This document shows, piece by piece, positions 16,381 through 26,368 of a stretch of 64,000 nucleotides of DNA; the stretch's first letter is position 1, and each line of letters starts with the position of its first letter. The DNA is taken from NCBI RefSeq assembly GCF_013618475.1, contig NZ_JABJVN010000002.1, positions 806,001 through 870,000 of the forward strand, written 5' to 3'. A program made the position numbers and the translations under genes. The notes beneath the pieces are model-generated. The model was not told the origin of the DNA. It did not search any database and saw only the letters and a program-made list of their open reading frames with translations. Origin of the DNA: Saccharibacillus deserti (GTDB lineage: Bacteria > Bacillota > Bacilli > Paenibacillales > Paenibacillaceae).

Positions 16381-17508
16381 ATGATCCGGCAGCCCCTGCC
16401 CGAAGCTTTATGGTTGATGGCACTTCACGAAACGAAAGGAATCGGCTGGCAGAGCCTGTACAGTCTTGTAAGAATCGTTTCCAGGCAGCAGATTCCTTAT
16501 GGTCGGCTGTTCGGAATGACCGAGCGGGAATGGACCGCGCTGGGAGCGGACGGCAAATCCGCGGCCGCTGCGGGACAGCTGAATATCGGCCGGGCCCATG
16601 ACCGAGCGCTGGAACTGGAGAAGCTCGGGATCGAGCCTATTTCTTTTTACGACGACGCTTATCCTACTTTAATGAAGGAAACCGCCAAACCTCCCTGGAT
16701 CCTGTATACGGTCGGAAGGCGGGAACTTCTGCACGAATTCGGGATCGCTATCGTGGGTACTCGGGCTCCGACCTCCTACGGGAAAATCGTCTGCGAACGG
16801 ATTGCCGGCTCGTTGGCGGAGCAGGGAGTGTGTCTGGTAAGCGGGATGGCACGGGGCATAGACGGCTGCTGCCACCGGGAAGCGTTGAAGCGCGGAGGGG
16901 CGACCATTGCGGTACTCGGTGCGGGACCCGATATCGCCTATCCGCCGGAACACCGGCAACTTCACCGCGATATTGCCGAGCAGGGGCTGATCGTTTCGGA
17001 ATTCCCTCCGGGCACGCGCCCGTCTCCGGGATTGTTTCCGCTGCGCAACCGAATTATCGCCGGTTTATCGCGCGGGGTGCTGATTGTGGAAGCGGCCGAG
17101 AAAAGCGGCTCGCTGATTACGGCCGATTATGCACTCGAAGCCTGCCGTGACGTCTTCGCTGTGCCGGGTCCCGTCACTTCGCCGAAAAGCGCAGGAACTT
17201 TTGAATTGATCAAAAACGGAGCAAAACCCTGTGGCAGCGCGGATCACATTTTGGAAGAGTATGCGCATTTGTTCATTCCGTCCGCGCAGCGTCCTGCAAA
17301 AAAAGAGAGACATGAAAAATTGACAAAAGAGGAGCGGAAGATATACGTTATATTGGAGCAAGGGGATGCCAGCATCGACGAGCTGCAGCGGAAGACGTCG
17401 TGGGACTTTGGACTTTTACATTCCGTTCTGCTATCGTTAATCATAAAAAGCCAGGTAAGGTCGCTCTCCGGTGCCGTTTATACGTGGGTAGGAGAACCAA
17501 ACGGCTGA
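16381..17508 (+). CDS. dprA: DNA-processing protein DprA
   Basis: DprA loads RecA on incoming single-stranded DNA during natural transformation. The 375-residue protein has an N-terminal SAM-like part, the Rossmann core with GTRAPTSYGKIVCERIA, SGMARGIDGCCHREAL, TIAVLGAGPDIAYPPEH, FPLRNRIIAGLSRGVLIVEA and SGSLITADYALEA, and a C-terminal winged-helix segment (about 310-370). The start is the ATG at 16381, 10 bases after AAGGAGG; the nearer ATG at 16371 is in another frame. It is followed by topA, as in Bacillus. Together with comM it suggests competence capacity, though the DNA uptake genes are not in this window. Confidence 0.96.
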   Translation: MIRQPLPEALWLMALHETKGIGWQSLYSLVRIVSRQQIPYGRLFGMTEREWTALGADGKSAAAAGQLNIGRAHDRALELEKLGIEPISFYDDAYPTLMKETAKPPWILYTVGRRELLHEFGIAIVGTRAPTSYGKIVCERIAGSLAEQGVCLVSGMARGIDGCCHREALKRGGATIAVLGAGPDIAYPPEHRQLHRDIAEQGLIVSEFPPGTRPSPGLFPLRNRIIAGLSRGVLIVEAAEKSGSLITADYALEACRDVFAVPGPVTSPKSAGTFELIKNGAKPCGSADHILEEYAHLFIPSAQRPAKKERHEKLTKEERKIYVILEQGDASIDELQRKTSWDFGLLHSVLLSLIIKSQVRSLSGAVYTWVGEPNG

Positions 17509-17622
17509 CTCCGACCTTGAATCTATCCAACATCCATCAACGCAATATCCGAAGAAACGTCGCGGTTCAGGACATGGGGTCCGAAAAGCCGCGCTCGCAC
17601 AACCTGAGAGGAGGACGAACCT

Positions 17623-19722
17623 ATGGCGGATGCGCTCGTCATCGTGGAATCGCCCGCAAAGGCAAAAACGATCGGCAAGTACTTAGGCAGTAAATTTATC
17701 GTTAAAGCTTCTATGGGCCACATCCGGGATCTTCCGAAAAGCCAGATCGGCGTCGAGGTCGAGAACGAATTCAATCCAAAATACATTACGATACGCGGCA
17801 AAGGTTCTATCCTTAAAGAACTGAAAGACGCCAGCAAAAAAGTGAAAAAAGTGTATCTCGCGGCCGACCCCGATCGCGAAGGGGAAGCGATTGCCTGGCA
17901 TCTGGCGCACGCGCTCGATTTGGACAATACGCAGGACTGCCGAGTCGTATTCAACGAAATTACCAAACAGGCGGTTAAGGATGCGTTCAAGACGCCGAGA
18001 CCCATTAATATGGATCTGGTTAACGCCCAACAGGCCCGTCGCATTTTGGACCGGCTGGTCGGCTACAAGATCAGTCCGCTGCTGTGGAAAAAAGTCAAAA
18101 AAGGGCTGTCCGCAGGACGTGTACAATCCGTGGCCGTCAAGTTGATTATTGACCGTGAAAACGAAATCTCGGAATTTACACCGGAAGAATACTGGAGCAT
18201 TACGGCCAAATTGGCCGTGAAAGGCAACGAATTCGAAGCCAAGTTCCACCAATTGGACGGCGGCAAGAAAGAACTGCACAGCGAGCAGGAAGTGCAGGAA
18301 GTCATGGCCGTTTTCCAAGGGAAAGATTTTACGGTAAGCGAAGTCAAGGAAAGAGAACGCCAGCGGAATCCTTCGCCGCCGTTCACTACAAGTTCGCTGC
18401 AGCAGGAAGCCGCGCGCAAGCTGAACTTCCGTGCAGCCAAGACCATGTCGGTAGCCCAGCAGCTGTATGAAGGAATCGACTTGGGCAAAGAAGGAACCGT
18501 CGGTCTGATTACGTATATGCGTACCGACTCTACCCGGATCGCAGGCAGCGCCCAGGAAGAAGCCAAAGCGTTCATCACCGAACGGTACGGAGCGGAATTC
18601 TCGCCGGAAACGCCGCGTCAATATTCCAAAAAGTCCGCGGGCTCGCAGGATGCGCACGAAGCGGTTCGTCCGACTTCGATGGATCGCGATCCCGAATCGG
18701 TAAAAGCGTCGATGAGCCGCGATCAGTTCCGGTTGTACAAGTTGATCTGGGAACGTTTCGTTGCCAGCCAGATGTCGTCGGCAGTGCTCGATACGCTGTC
18801 GGTGGACATTGCGGCGGGCAGCGCGACTTTCCGGGCGGTCGGCTCGAAAGTCCGGTTCCAGGGTTTCATGAAAGTCTATGTGGAAGGCAACGACGACGGC
18901 AGCGTGGAAGAAGACAAATTCCTGCCGGCACTCGCGAAAGGCGACAAACTCGAAAACAAAGAGATCGAGCCCAAACAGCATTTTACGCAGCCGCCGCCAA
19001 GATATACGGAAGCGCGCCTCGTCAAAACGCTGGAAGAGCTGGGAATCGGACGTCCGAGTACGTATGCACCTACTTTGGAAACCATCCAAAAACGCGGTTA
19101 CGTCGCTATCGAAGAAAAGAAATTCATGCCGACGGAACTCGGAGAGCTGATCAATGAGCAGATGGAACAATTTTTCCCGGAAATTCTGGATGCCGAGTTC
19201 ACCGCCCACATGGAAGAAAGTCTCGACCATGTGGAGGACGGCGAAGAAGAATGGGTTCGGGTTCTGCAGGAATTCTACGGTACGTTCGAGAAACGTCTCG
19301 AATTTGCCGAAGAAGAAATGAAAGAAATCGAAATCCAGGATGAAGTTTCGGATGAAGTGTGTGACAAATGCGGCAAACCGATGGTGTACAAAATGGGACG
19401 GTTCGGCAAGTTCCTGGCCTGTTCCGGTTTCCCGGACTGCCGCAATACGCGCCCAATCATCAAAAATATCGGCGTGACTTGTCCGAAATGCAAAGAAGGA
19501 CATGTGGTGGAGCGCCGCAGCAAAAAAGGCCGCGTGTTCTATGGCTGCGACAAGTATCCGGAATGCGATTTCGTTTCGTGGGATCGTCCTTCGGCGAAGC
19601 CTTGTCCGGTATGCAGTTCGCTGATGGTCGAAAAACGCAGCAAACAGGGGACAAAGCTTCAATGTACGTCGTGCGATCATACGGAAGTGCTTGAAGACAG
19701 CGAAGACGCGGCGGAAGTTTAA
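17623..19722 (+). CDS. topA: DNA topoisomerase I
   Basis: A type IA topoisomerase that relaxes negative supercoils. The 699-residue protein starts with the Toprim domain ([34 protein letters not shown]), has the catalytic tyrosine at about residue 298 in [12 protein letters not shown], and ends with three zinc-finger units: [13 protein letters not shown]...[18 protein letters not shown]...CDF and [13 protein letters not shown]...CTSC. The ATG at 17623 follows GAGAGGAGG. The order dprA-topA-trmFO matches B. subtilis. Confidence 0.97.
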   Translation: MADALVIVESPAKAKTIGKYLGSKFIVKASMGHIRDLPKSQIGVEVENEFNPKYITIRGKGSILKELKDASKKVKKVYLAADPDREGEAIAWHLAHALDLDNTQDCRVVFNEITKQAVKDAFKTPRPINMDLVNAQQARRILDRLVGYKISPLLWKKVKKGLSAGRVQSVAVKLIIDRENEISEFTPEEYWSITAKLAVKGNEFEAKFHQLDGGKKELHSEQEVQEVMAVFQGKDFTVSEVKERERQRNPSPPFTTSSLQQEAARKLNFRAAKTMSVAQQLYEGIDLGKEGTVGLITYMRTDSTRIAGSAQEEAKAFITERYGAEFSPETPRQYSKKSAGSQDAHEAVRPTSMDRDPESVKASMSRDQFRLYKLIWERFVASQMSSAVLDTLSVDIAAGSATFRAVGSKVRFQGFMKVYVEGNDDGSVEEDKFLPALAKGDKLENKEIEPKQHFTQPPPRYTEARLVKTLEELGIGRPSTYAPTLETIQKRGYVAIEEKKFMPTELGELINEQMEQFFPEILDAEFTAHMEESLDHVEDGEEEWVRVLQEFYGTFEKRLEFAEEEMKEIEIQDEVSDEVCDKCGKPMVYKMGRFGKFLACSGFPDCRNTRPIIKNIGVTCPKCKEGHVVERRSKKGRVFYGCDKYPECDFVSWDRPSAKPCPVCSSLMVEKRSKQGTKLQCTSCDHTEVLEDSEDAAEV

Positions 19723-19739
19723 TATAGGGGGAACATGAA

Positions 19740-21074
19740 GTGAGCAGCAATCAACGGGTAACGGTAATCGGGGCGGGACTGGCGGGGAGCGAGGCGGCTT
19801 GGCAGATTGCCAGCCGCGGCGTTCCGGTCACGCTTTACGAGATGCGGCCGAAAGTGAAAACTCCGGCGCATCATACTTCTTATTTTGCGGAGCTGGTTTG
19901 CAGCAATTCGCTGCGGGCAAACGGCTTTACGGGAGCGGTCGGCGTGTTGAAAGAAGAAATGCGCCGGCTCGATTCGCTGGTGATCGGCAAAGCGGATGCC
20001 AGCGCCGTTCCGGCGGGCGGAGCGCTTGCCGTCGACCGGGACTTGTTCTCGGGCGGCATTACGCAGGCGTTGAAAGAGCATCCGCTTGTGGATGTACGGG
20101 AAGAAGAAGTGACGGAGATTCCCGAAGACGGAATTACGATCATCGCTACGGGACCTCTTACTTCTCCCGCATTGTCCGAGCAGATCAAAAGCTTTATGGG
20201 CGAAGAATACTTCTACTTTTATGATGCGGCGGCACCGATCATCGAGAAAGATTCGATCGATATGGATAAAGTTTACCTCGCTTCCCGTTACGACAAAGGA
20301 GAAGCGGCGTACCTGAACTGCCCGATGACCGAAGAAGAGTTCGACCGTTTCTACGAAGCGCTGGTTACGGCGGAAACGGCGGAACTCAAAGAGTTTGAAA
20401 AAGAAATTTACTTCGAGGGCTGCATGCCGATCGAGGTCATGATGCAAAGAGGACGTCAGACCGCGCTGTTCGGGCCGATGAAACCGGTAGGACTGCCCGA
20501 CCCGCGCACGGGCAAAAACCCGTTTGCCGTCGTGCAGCTGCGCCAGGACAACGCGGCGGGCACGCTGTACAATCTGGTCGGTTTCCAGACGCACCTGAAA
20601 TGGGGCGAGCAGAAGCGGGTATTCCGGATGATTCCGGGCCTTGAGAATGTCGATATCGTCCGCTACGGCGTCATGCACCGCAATACGTTCATCAATTCGC
20701 CGAAGCTGTTGGAACCTACCTACCAGTGCAAAAACAAACCGAATCTGTTTTTTGCAGGACAGATGACCGGTGTGGAAGGCTACGTCGAATCGGCGGCGTC
20801 GGGTCTGATTGCGGGAATCAATGCGGCACATCTGGCCCTCGGCCGCGAGCCGATCGTTTTCCCGGAAGCAACGACGCTTGGTGGAATGGCGCGTTATATC
20901 ACGACAGCCGATCCGGATCATTTCCAGCCGATGAACGCCAATTTTGGACTGCTGCCGAAACCGGAACAGAAGATCCGCAACAAAAAAGAAAAAAACGAAG
21001 CTCTGGCCATGCGCGCGTTGGATGCGTTGGCGGCTTTTACGGCGGAAAATGCGCTGAATCCCGTCCGCAGCTGA
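19740..21074 (+). CDS. trmFO: Methylenetetrahydrofolate-tRNA-(uracil-5-)-methyltransferase TrmFO
   Basis: TrmFO forms m5U54 (ribothymidine) in the T-loop of tRNAs using methylene-THF and FAD. The 444-residue protein begins with the FAD-binding fold [19 protein letters not shown] and has [52 protein letters not shown] and [19 protein letters not shown]. The start is the GTG at 19740 with TAGGGGGA upstream; the ATG at 19735 is out of frame and stops at once. In B. subtilis xerC (codV) follows; here only 27 bases separate it from hslV. Confidence 0.97.
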   Translation: MSSNQRVTVIGAGLAGSEAAWQIASRGVPVTLYEMRPKVKTPAHHTSYFAELVCSNSLRANGFTGAVGVLKEEMRRLDSLVIGKADASAVPAGGALAVDRDLFSGGITQALKEHPLVDVREEEVTEIPEDGITIIATGPLTSPALSEQIKSFMGEEYFYFYDAAAPIIEKDSIDMDKVYLASRYDKGEAAYLNCPMTEEEFDRFYEALVTAETAELKEFEKEIYFEGCMPIEVMMQRGRQTALFGPMKPVGLPDPRTGKNPFAVVQLRQDNAAGTLYNLVGFQTHLKWGEQKRVFRMIPGLENVDIVRYGVMHRNTFINSPKLLEPTYQCKNKPNLFFAGQMTGVEGYVESAASGLIAGINAAHLALGREPIVFPEATTLGGMARYITTADPDHFQPMNANFGLLPKPEQKIRNKKEKNEALAMRALDALAAFTAENALNPVRS

Positions 21075-21101
21075 CCGCCCTATCCGGAGAGGAGGATCAC
21101 G

Positions 21102-21641
21102 ATGGAAATTTCGTTTCACGCGACGACCATTTGCGCGGTGCGCAAAAACGGTAAAGCGGCCATAGCCGGAGACGGCCAGGTAACCATGGGACAGAACGTC
21201 ATCATGAAGCAGCACGCGAAAAAAGTGCGCAGATTGTACCGCGGCCAGGTATTGGCCGGGTTCGCCGGCTCTGTCGGAGATGCGATCACTTTGTTCGAAA
21301 AATTCGAAGGCAAACTGGAAGAGCATCAAGGCAATCTGCAGCGTGCAGCCGTCGAACTGGTCAAAGAATGGCGTACCGACCAGATGCTGCGCAAGCTTGA
21401 AGCCCTGATGATCGTCATGGATAAAGACGGCATGCTGCTGATTTCGGGCAACGGAGAGATTATCGAGCCGGACGACGATATTATCGCGATCGGTTCGGGA
21501 GGCAACTTCGCTTTGTCCGCGGCAAGAGCGCTGAAGCGTCATGCGGATCTGGAAGCCAAAGAGATCGCTTTTGAATCGTTGAAAGTCGCGGCCGAGATTT
21601 GTGTCTATACGAATGATAATATCATTGTCGAAGAACTTTAA
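21102..21641 (+). CDS. hslV: HslV (ClpQ) protease subunit
   Basis: The peptidase ring of the HslUV (ClpYQ) ATP-dependent protease. The 179-residue protein matches the family: [72 protein letters not shown] and [14 protein letters not shown]. It begins [13 protein letters not shown], so Ser/Thr is not at position 2: the conserved TT is at 8-9 and the ClpQ-type Ser at 4, and a short N-terminal piece would need removal to expose a nucleophile. The ATG at 21102 follows GAGAGGAGG; there is no better start. Confidence 0.96.
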   Translation: MEISFHATTICAVRKNGKAAIAGDGQVTMGQNVIMKQHAKKVRRLYRGQVLAGFAGSVGDAITLFEKFEGKLEEHQGNLQRAAVELVKEWRTDQMLRKLEALMIVMDKDGMLLISGNGEIIEPDDDIIAIGSGGNFALSAARALKRHADLEAKEIAFESLKVAAEICVYTNDNIIVEEL

Positions 21642-21725
21642 TGCCAATTACAGGTCGGTGCGTCCGTTTCTACAAAGTCCGGCAGCGGACGATCGAAACG
21701 GCGTTCAGGCCAAGGAGTGGAGGGT

Positions 21726-23141
21726 ATGGTCATGAAAAACGAAGCCCTGACACCGCGGGAAATCGTGTCGGAACTGGACAAGTACATCGTAGGACAGAAG
21801 AATGCGAAACGTTCGGTAGCGGTTGCCCTTCGCAACCGATATCGCCGCAGCCTGCTGTCCGAAGAAGCTCGTGACGAAGTCGTGCCGAAAAACATTCTCA
21901 TGATTGGACCTACGGGCGTCGGCAAAACGGAAATTGCACGCCGGCTGGCAAAACTGGTCGGGGCGCCTTTTATCAAAGTCGAAGCGACCAAATTCACGGA
22001 AGTGGGTTATGTCGGCCGGGACGTCGAATCGATGGTTCGCGATCTGGTCGAAACTTCAATCCGCATGGTTAAGGCAGAGCGTACGGAGAAAGTGAAAGAC
22101 CGCGCGGAAGAAATGGCCAACGAACGGATCGTCGAGATTCTGGCTCCGGCCTCCAAATCTTCGTCTTCCCAGCGCAACCCGTTCGAAATGCTGTTTGGAG
22201 GCCAGAACAAAGCGCCTTCCGAGCCCGAACCGGAGAAAACGCGCTATGAAGAAGGTACGCTTAGCGAACGCCGTCGGAAAATCCGTTTCGAGCTGCTTGC
22301 CGGGAAACTCGAAGACGATGTGATCGAGATCGATGTCGAAGATGCGATGCCGAATATGTTCGACATGCTGGCCGGGCAAGGAAACGACCAGATGGGCATG
22401 AATATTCAGGAAATGCTCGGAAACTTCATGCCCAAGCGGAGCAAGCGCCGCAAGCTTCCGATCCGGGAAGCCCGCAAAGCCCTGACCCAGGAAGAAGCAT
22501 CGAAGCTGATCGATATGGACGACGTGAATCAGGAAGCGGTGCGCCGGGCGGAACAGGCCGGAATCATCTTTATCGACGAGATCGACAAAGTCGCCGGCGG
22601 AGGCAGGGGCCATGGCCCGGATATTTCCCGCGAAGGCGTACAGCGGGATATCCTTCCCATTGTGGAAGGATCGACGGTTGTGACGAAGTACGGCCCCGTC
22701 AAAACGGATTATGTGCTGTTTATCGCGGCCGGCGCTTTCCATGTGTCGAAACCTTCGGATTTGATTCCGGAACTTCAGGGCCGTTTCCCGATTCGGGTAG
22801 AACTGGAAAGTTTGACGCTGGAAGATTTCATCGCCATTTTGACCGAACCCCAGAACGCCTTGACCAAACAGTATGTCAATCTGCTTCAAACCGAGAATAT
22901 TGAAATTTCGTTCTCGGCGGAAGCGATTCACGAAATCGCGAGCATTGCCGCTTCGGTAAACCAGAATACCGAAAACATTGGCGCGCGCCGTCTGCATACC
23001 ATTTTGGAAAAGCTGCTTGAAGATTTGTCGTTCGAAGCTCCGGAACTGAATCTGGAGCAGATGACGATTACTCCGGAGTACGTTCGGGAAAAATTGTCCG
23101 ATATCGCGAAAGACCGCGATTTGAGTCAATACATCCTGTAG
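21726..23141 (+). CDS. hslU: HslU (ClpY) ATPase subunit
   Basis: The AAA+ unfoldase that feeds HslV. The 471-residue protein has Walker A GPTGVGKT at about 61-68, pore motif [11 protein letters not shown], the family-specific I domain (about 110-250), Walker [10 protein letters not shown] near 282, and sensor 2 [18 protein letters not shown]. Of the in-frame starts at 21717 (GTG), 21726 and 21732 (ATG), 21726 is best spaced from AAGGAG at 21712-21717. It ends with the family's LSQYIL. In B. subtilis codY follows; here a terminator and an AT-rich gap do. Confidence 0.97.
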   Translation: MVMKNEALTPREIVSELDKYIVGQKNAKRSVAVALRNRYRRSLLSEEARDEVVPKNILMIGPTGVGKTEIARRLAKLVGAPFIKVEATKFTEVGYVGRDVESMVRDLVETSIRMVKAERTEKVKDRAEEMANERIVEILAPASKSSSSQRNPFEMLFGGQNKAPSEPEPEKTRYEEGTLSERRRKIRFELLAGKLEDDVIEIDVEDAMPNMFDMLAGQGNDQMGMNIQEMLGNFMPKRSKRRKLPIREARKALTQEEASKLIDMDDVNQEAVRRAEQAGIIFIDEIDKVAGGGRGHGPDISREGVQRDILPIVEGSTVVTKYGPVKTDYVLFIAAGAFHVSKPSDLIPELQGRFPIRVELESLTLEDFIAILTEPQNALTKQYVNLLQTENIEISFSAEAIHEIASIAASVNQNTENIGARRLHTILEKLLEDLSFEAPELNLEQMTITPEYVREKLSDIAKDRDLSQYIL

Positions 23142-23215
23142 GGACGGCGGATACGCGTTGTAAGCCTATTCATTTTTTTCCGAGGAGGCCGCTTGCTTCG
23201 GATTGATCGAAATAA

Positions 23216-23257
23216 GAAAAAGCCCTGTCTTCCAACCATGGAAAGATAGGGCTTTTT
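23216..23257 (+). terminator. Rho-independent terminator after hslU
   Basis: AGCCCTGTCTTCC (23221-23233) pairs with GGAAAGATAGGGCT (23240-23253), with an A-tract before and six T after. Confidence 0.92.
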
Positions 23258-23466
23258 TCTCATTGTTTTATAGGCCCAACTCGAAGAAACTTAGATTAGG
23301 CATTATCAAGTTTACAACGACAGACATATTGCGGTTTTAAAGCAATGAGCAGAAGCTCATACACCAAATATCGGCAGTACGGGCAAAAAAACAATAGTTT
23401 AGTCGAACTTAATTTTGTATAATTTATAATACGCACGAGTTTTTAATACCTAAAGGAGTGGAATCG
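23258..23466 (+). other. AT-rich gap before the fla/che operon, where codY would be
   Basis: The gap between hslU and flgB is 325 bases. After the terminator it is clearly richer in A/T than the genes on either side. I see no reading frame with a ribosome site and no recognisable codY remnant. It holds the presumed operon promoter. Confidence 0.6.
23395..23430 (+). promoter_or_regulatory. Candidate fla/che operon promoter
   Basis: Two overlapping -10 boxes, TATAAT at 23418-23423 and TATAAT at 23425-23430, about 40 bases before flgB in an AT-rich region. The -35 sequences are weak. B. subtilis drives the same operon from a sigma-A and a SigD promoter; no SigD match on this strand was seen. 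Confidence 0.45.
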
Positions 23467-23874
23467 ATGAATATTCTGAACGACACCGGTTTTAACCGCC
23501 TGCGCAGCGCGATCGATGCTTCGAATACAAGGCAGCAGGTCGTTTCCAACAACATTGCCAATGCGGATACGCCTTATTTTAAGCGTTCCGAAGTATCCTT
23601 CGAGAGCCTGCTCCAGTCGGAAATGAACGGTGTAAGTTCGATTAAAGGGCGTATGGCCAGTTCGCGTCATATTGCAATCGGTTCTTCGGGTTCCATTCCT
23701 ACCGCGCGCGTTACCAGCGATAACAGTACGGCGATGAACAACAACAAGAACAATGTGGATATCGACAGCGAAATGACGGCCCTTGCCGAAAATCAGCTGC
23801 GCTATAACACGTACATCGAAGAAGTGAATCATCAAATCAAAATGATGCGTACAGCGCTGGGAGGCAACGGATAA
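23467..23874 (+). CDS. flgB: Flagellar basal-body rod protein FlgB
   Basis: A proximal rod subunit, exported by the flagellar type III apparatus. The 135-residue protein has the rod-protein N-terminal motif VVSNNIANADTPYFKRSEVSF and the C-terminal heptad region ending IKMMRTALGGNG. The ATG at 23467 is eight bases after AAAGGAG. It is the first gene of the fla/che operon; flgC follows after two bases. Confidence 0.97.
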   Translation: MNILNDTGFNRLRSAIDASNTRQQVVSNNIANADTPYFKRSEVSFESLLQSEMNGVSSIKGRMASSRHIAIGSSGSIPTARVTSDNSTAMNNNKNNVDIDSEMTALAENQLRYNTYIEEVNHQIKMMRTALGGNG

Positions 23875-23876
23875 TT

Positions 23877-24329
23877 ATGAGAATCAGCAGCGGTTTTGAT
23901 GTTAACGCATCCGCTCTTACGGCACAGCGTCTTCGGATGGATATCATCTCGTCGAATATTGCGAACGCCGATTCGACGCGAGCTCAAGTGGTCGACGGCC
24001 AAGCCCAGCCTTACCGGCGCAAAGTGGCGGTCCTTTCGGAAAACAGCCAAACCCCTTTTGCACAAACGCTGAATTCGGCCATGAATGGAAAAAGTTCGGC
24101 AAGCGGAGTCAAAGTGACGGCCATTCAAGAAGATCACGAGCCTTTCAAGCTGGTCTATAACCCGACTCACCCGGACGCGAATACAGACGGATACGTGCAG
24201 ATGCCGAACGTGGATATCGCCAAAGAAATGGTCGATATGATTTCGGCTACACGCTCTTACGAAGCAAATGTAACGGCTCTCAATGCGACAAAGGCCATGC
24301 TCACCAAGGCTCTTCAGATCGGCAAGTAA
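23877..24329 (+). CDS. flgC: Flagellar basal-body rod protein FlgC
   Basis: A second rod subunit of 150 residues. It carries ALTAQRLRMDIISSNIANADST at the N-terminus and the C-terminal rod motif NVDIAKEMVDMISATRSYEANV. The ATG at 23877 is two bases after the flgB stop, so translation is probably coupled. Order flgB-flgC-fliE is universal in Bacillales. Confidence 0.97.
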   Translation: MRISSGFDVNASALTAQRLRMDIISSNIANADSTRAQVVDGQAQPYRRKVAVLSENSQTPFAQTLNSAMNGKSSASGVKVTAIQEDHEPFKLVYNPTHPDANTDGYVQMPNVDIAKEMVDMISATRSYEANVTALNATKAMLTKALQIGK

Positions 24330-24402
24330 CTTCGCTCGAATAGACGGATTTTCAAATCCCTGCGGGGTCGCCTAAGCGAACCCGACAGAAAGGAAGATTG
24401 CG

Positions 24403-24714
24403 ATGATTCAAAACCATATGTTCAATCCGGTACAAATGGCTAACCGTGCGGTTTCCGGTGTTCAGGAGAGCGGGGGCGCAACGCCTCAGGAATCGATCGA
24501 GAACTTCGGCCAGTATTTGCAGGACGCTCTTCAAGGCGTATCGGATATGGAGAAAACGGCCGATACGACCGGGAAACAATTCATGCTTGGACAAGCGAAT
24601 GTGGATCAGGTCATGATTACCGCCGAGCAAGCTCTTCTCGGTCTTCAAATGACTTCGCAGGTGCGAAACAAAGTGATCGAAGCCTATCAGGAAATCATGC
24701 GGACACAACTGTAA
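24403..24714 (+). CDS. fliE: Flagellar hook-basal body complex protein FliE
   Basis: FliE joins the MS-ring to the rod. The 103-residue protein has the C-terminal family motif DQVMITAEQALLGLQMTSQV followed by RNKVIEAYQEIMRTQL. The ATG at 24403 follows AAAGGAAG. The 73-base gap after flgC contains a small imperfect hairpin (about 24364-24383). Confidence 0.96.
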   Translation: MIQNHMFNPVQMANRAVSGVQESGGATPQESIENFGQYLQDALQGVSDMEKTADTTGKQFMLGQANVDQVMITAEQALLGLQMTSQVRNKVIEAYQEIMRTQL

Positions 24715-24763
24715 AAGTAATCGAAAGCAAGTCAAGTACAATGCTGCGTAGTGGGGTGAAATT

Positions 24764-26356
24764 GTGAACGAAAGACTGACCCGAATAAGGGATTCGCTCT
24801 TGGGCTATTGGAACCGGCTCAGCAAAACCCAAAAGGGCCTGCTGGTATCGACGGTCGCCATTACGCTGCTGACCATCGTGATTCTGACCATGCAATTTTC
24901 TAAAACGGAATATGAAGTGGCTTTTCAGGATATGAACAGCGAAGATGCGGCCGCGGCCATGGCTTATCTGGATTCGGCCAGCATTCCGTACAAACTGGGC
25001 GCTGACGGTACGACTTTGTCGGTACCGAGTACGGATGCCGCGAGAGTTCGTGTAGATATCGGATCGCAGGGAATCATCCAGAACGGTTCGGTCGGTTTCA
25101 ACAAAATGTTCGGAACGACCACTTCGGCTCTGGGAATGACCGAAAATGAATTCGATGTCAAATACAACAGCGCTTTAAACGGAGAAATCGAATCGATGCT
25201 GAGAATGATGAGCGGCGTAGATTCGGCGAAGGTACTGATTAATCTGCCGAAAGAAAGCTTGTTTGCAAACAGCGAAGATCAGGAACAGGCCTCCGCTTCG
25301 GTCGTAATGACGTTCAAACCGGGTTACCGTGCGAGCCAGGAAGTCATTGACGGATACTTCAACCTGGTCAAGACATCGGTGCCGAATCTGCCTATCGACA
25401 ATATTACGATAACGAGCGATAACACCGAATTGTACGCTTCGAATGCAGGCAACGGCTTTGGAGCCGGAGCGGCAGGAGCGATTCAGGATAACCTGGCGAT
25501 CCAGCGCAAATACGAAAGTGATATCGAAAAAAGCGTGAAGATGTTTCTCGGGACTATAGTTGGGGCCGATCGGGTGAATGTGCTCGTGGCTTCGAAGCTG
25601 AATTTCGATCAGGTCAATGCGGAAGAAACAACGTATTCGCCGGTTGACGTAGAAAACATGCGGGGGATCGAGCTCAGCGTTCAGGATATTCAGGAAAGTT
25701 ACACCGGAGCGGGTGCGGCGGAAGGCGGAGTCGCGGGAACCGGAACGGAAGCCGTTCCGACTTATCCCGGCGATACTTCATCCGGCCAATCCACTTCGGA
25801 AAGTTCCAATAAAATCATCAATTATCAAGTCAACCAGATTAACAAGCAAATCGTACAAAGCCCGTATGTCGTAAAAGATTTAACCATAAACGTGGCGATT
25901 GAACCACCTAGTGGACAACTTCCATTGGATTCAGCTATTGAAGACTCGGTCACAAGCGTGTTGTCCAATATCGTGTCAGCCTCGCTTGCCGATTCCGGAG
26001 TGGAGTATAGCGCAGATGAGCTTGAAGCCAAAGTCCTTGTGTTTGGCTCGGTTCCGCCAGGACAAGAGGCAGCCGCCGATACGGGAATGTCCAGAACGCT
26101 GCTGTGGGGAATTATTGCCGGATTGGCCGTTCTGCTTGCCGCAGCGGTATTCCTGGTTCTGCGCCGCAGAAAAAGAAATCGGGAAGAAGAAGAGCTGCTC
26201 GAAGAAATGGCACTTCCGACTCCTGCCGAAATGCCGTCCATCAATCTGGATACGGTCAACGGGGAAAGCCAGATGCGCAAGCAGCTTGAATCGCTCGCCA
26301 AGAAAAAGCCGGACGAATTCGTTAATCTGCTGCGCACTTGGCTAGCTGATGAATAG
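24764..26356 (+). CDS. fliF: Flagellar MS-ring protein FliF
   Basis: FliF forms the MS-ring in the membrane and houses the export gate. The 530-residue protein has a first membrane segment at about 24-45, ring-building motifs (MNSEDAAAAMAYLDSASIPYK; LINLPKESLF), a periplasmic-side region with NYQVNQINKQIV, a second membrane segment at about 446-466 and a C-terminal cytoplasmic tail that binds FliG (KPDEFVNLLRTWL). The start is the GTG at 24764 after GTGGGGTG. Confidence 0.97.
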   Translation: MNERLTRIRDSLLGYWNRLSKTQKGLLVSTVAITLLTIVILTMQFSKTEYEVAFQDMNSEDAAAAMAYLDSASIPYKLGADGTTLSVPSTDAARVRVDIGSQGIIQNGSVGFNKMFGTTTSALGMTENEFDVKYNSALNGEIESMLRMMSGVDSAKVLINLPKESLFANSEDQEQASASVVMTFKPGYRASQEVIDGYFNLVKTSVPNLPIDNITITSDNTELYASNAGNGFGAGAAGAIQDNLAIQRKYESDIEKSVKMFLGTIVGADRVNVLVASKLNFDQVNAEETTYSPVDVENMRGIELSVQDIQESYTGAGAAEGGVAGTGTEAVPTYPGDTSSGQSTSESSNKIINYQVNQINKQIVQSPYVVKDLTINVAIEPPSGQLPLDSAIEDSVTSVLSNIVSASLADSGVEYSADELEAKVLVFGSVPPGQEAAADTGMSRTLLWGIIAGLAVLLAAAVFLVLRRRKRNREEEELLEEMALPTPAEMPSINLDTVNGESQMRKQLESLAKKKPDEFVNLLRTWLADE

Positions 26357-26368
26357 GAGTGAAGAAGT

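Noticed and set aside
17683-21647. Very long open frames antisense to topA and trmFO-hslV (over 600 codons each)
   Set aside because: They lie wholly opposite conserved genes, lack ribosome sites and family motifs, and follow from GC-biased third positions.
23364-23372. Exact SigD -10 sequence GCCGATAT on the minus strand before flgB
   Set aside because: No TAAA-like -35 box lies 14-16 bases upstream on that strand, and no minus-strand gene follows.
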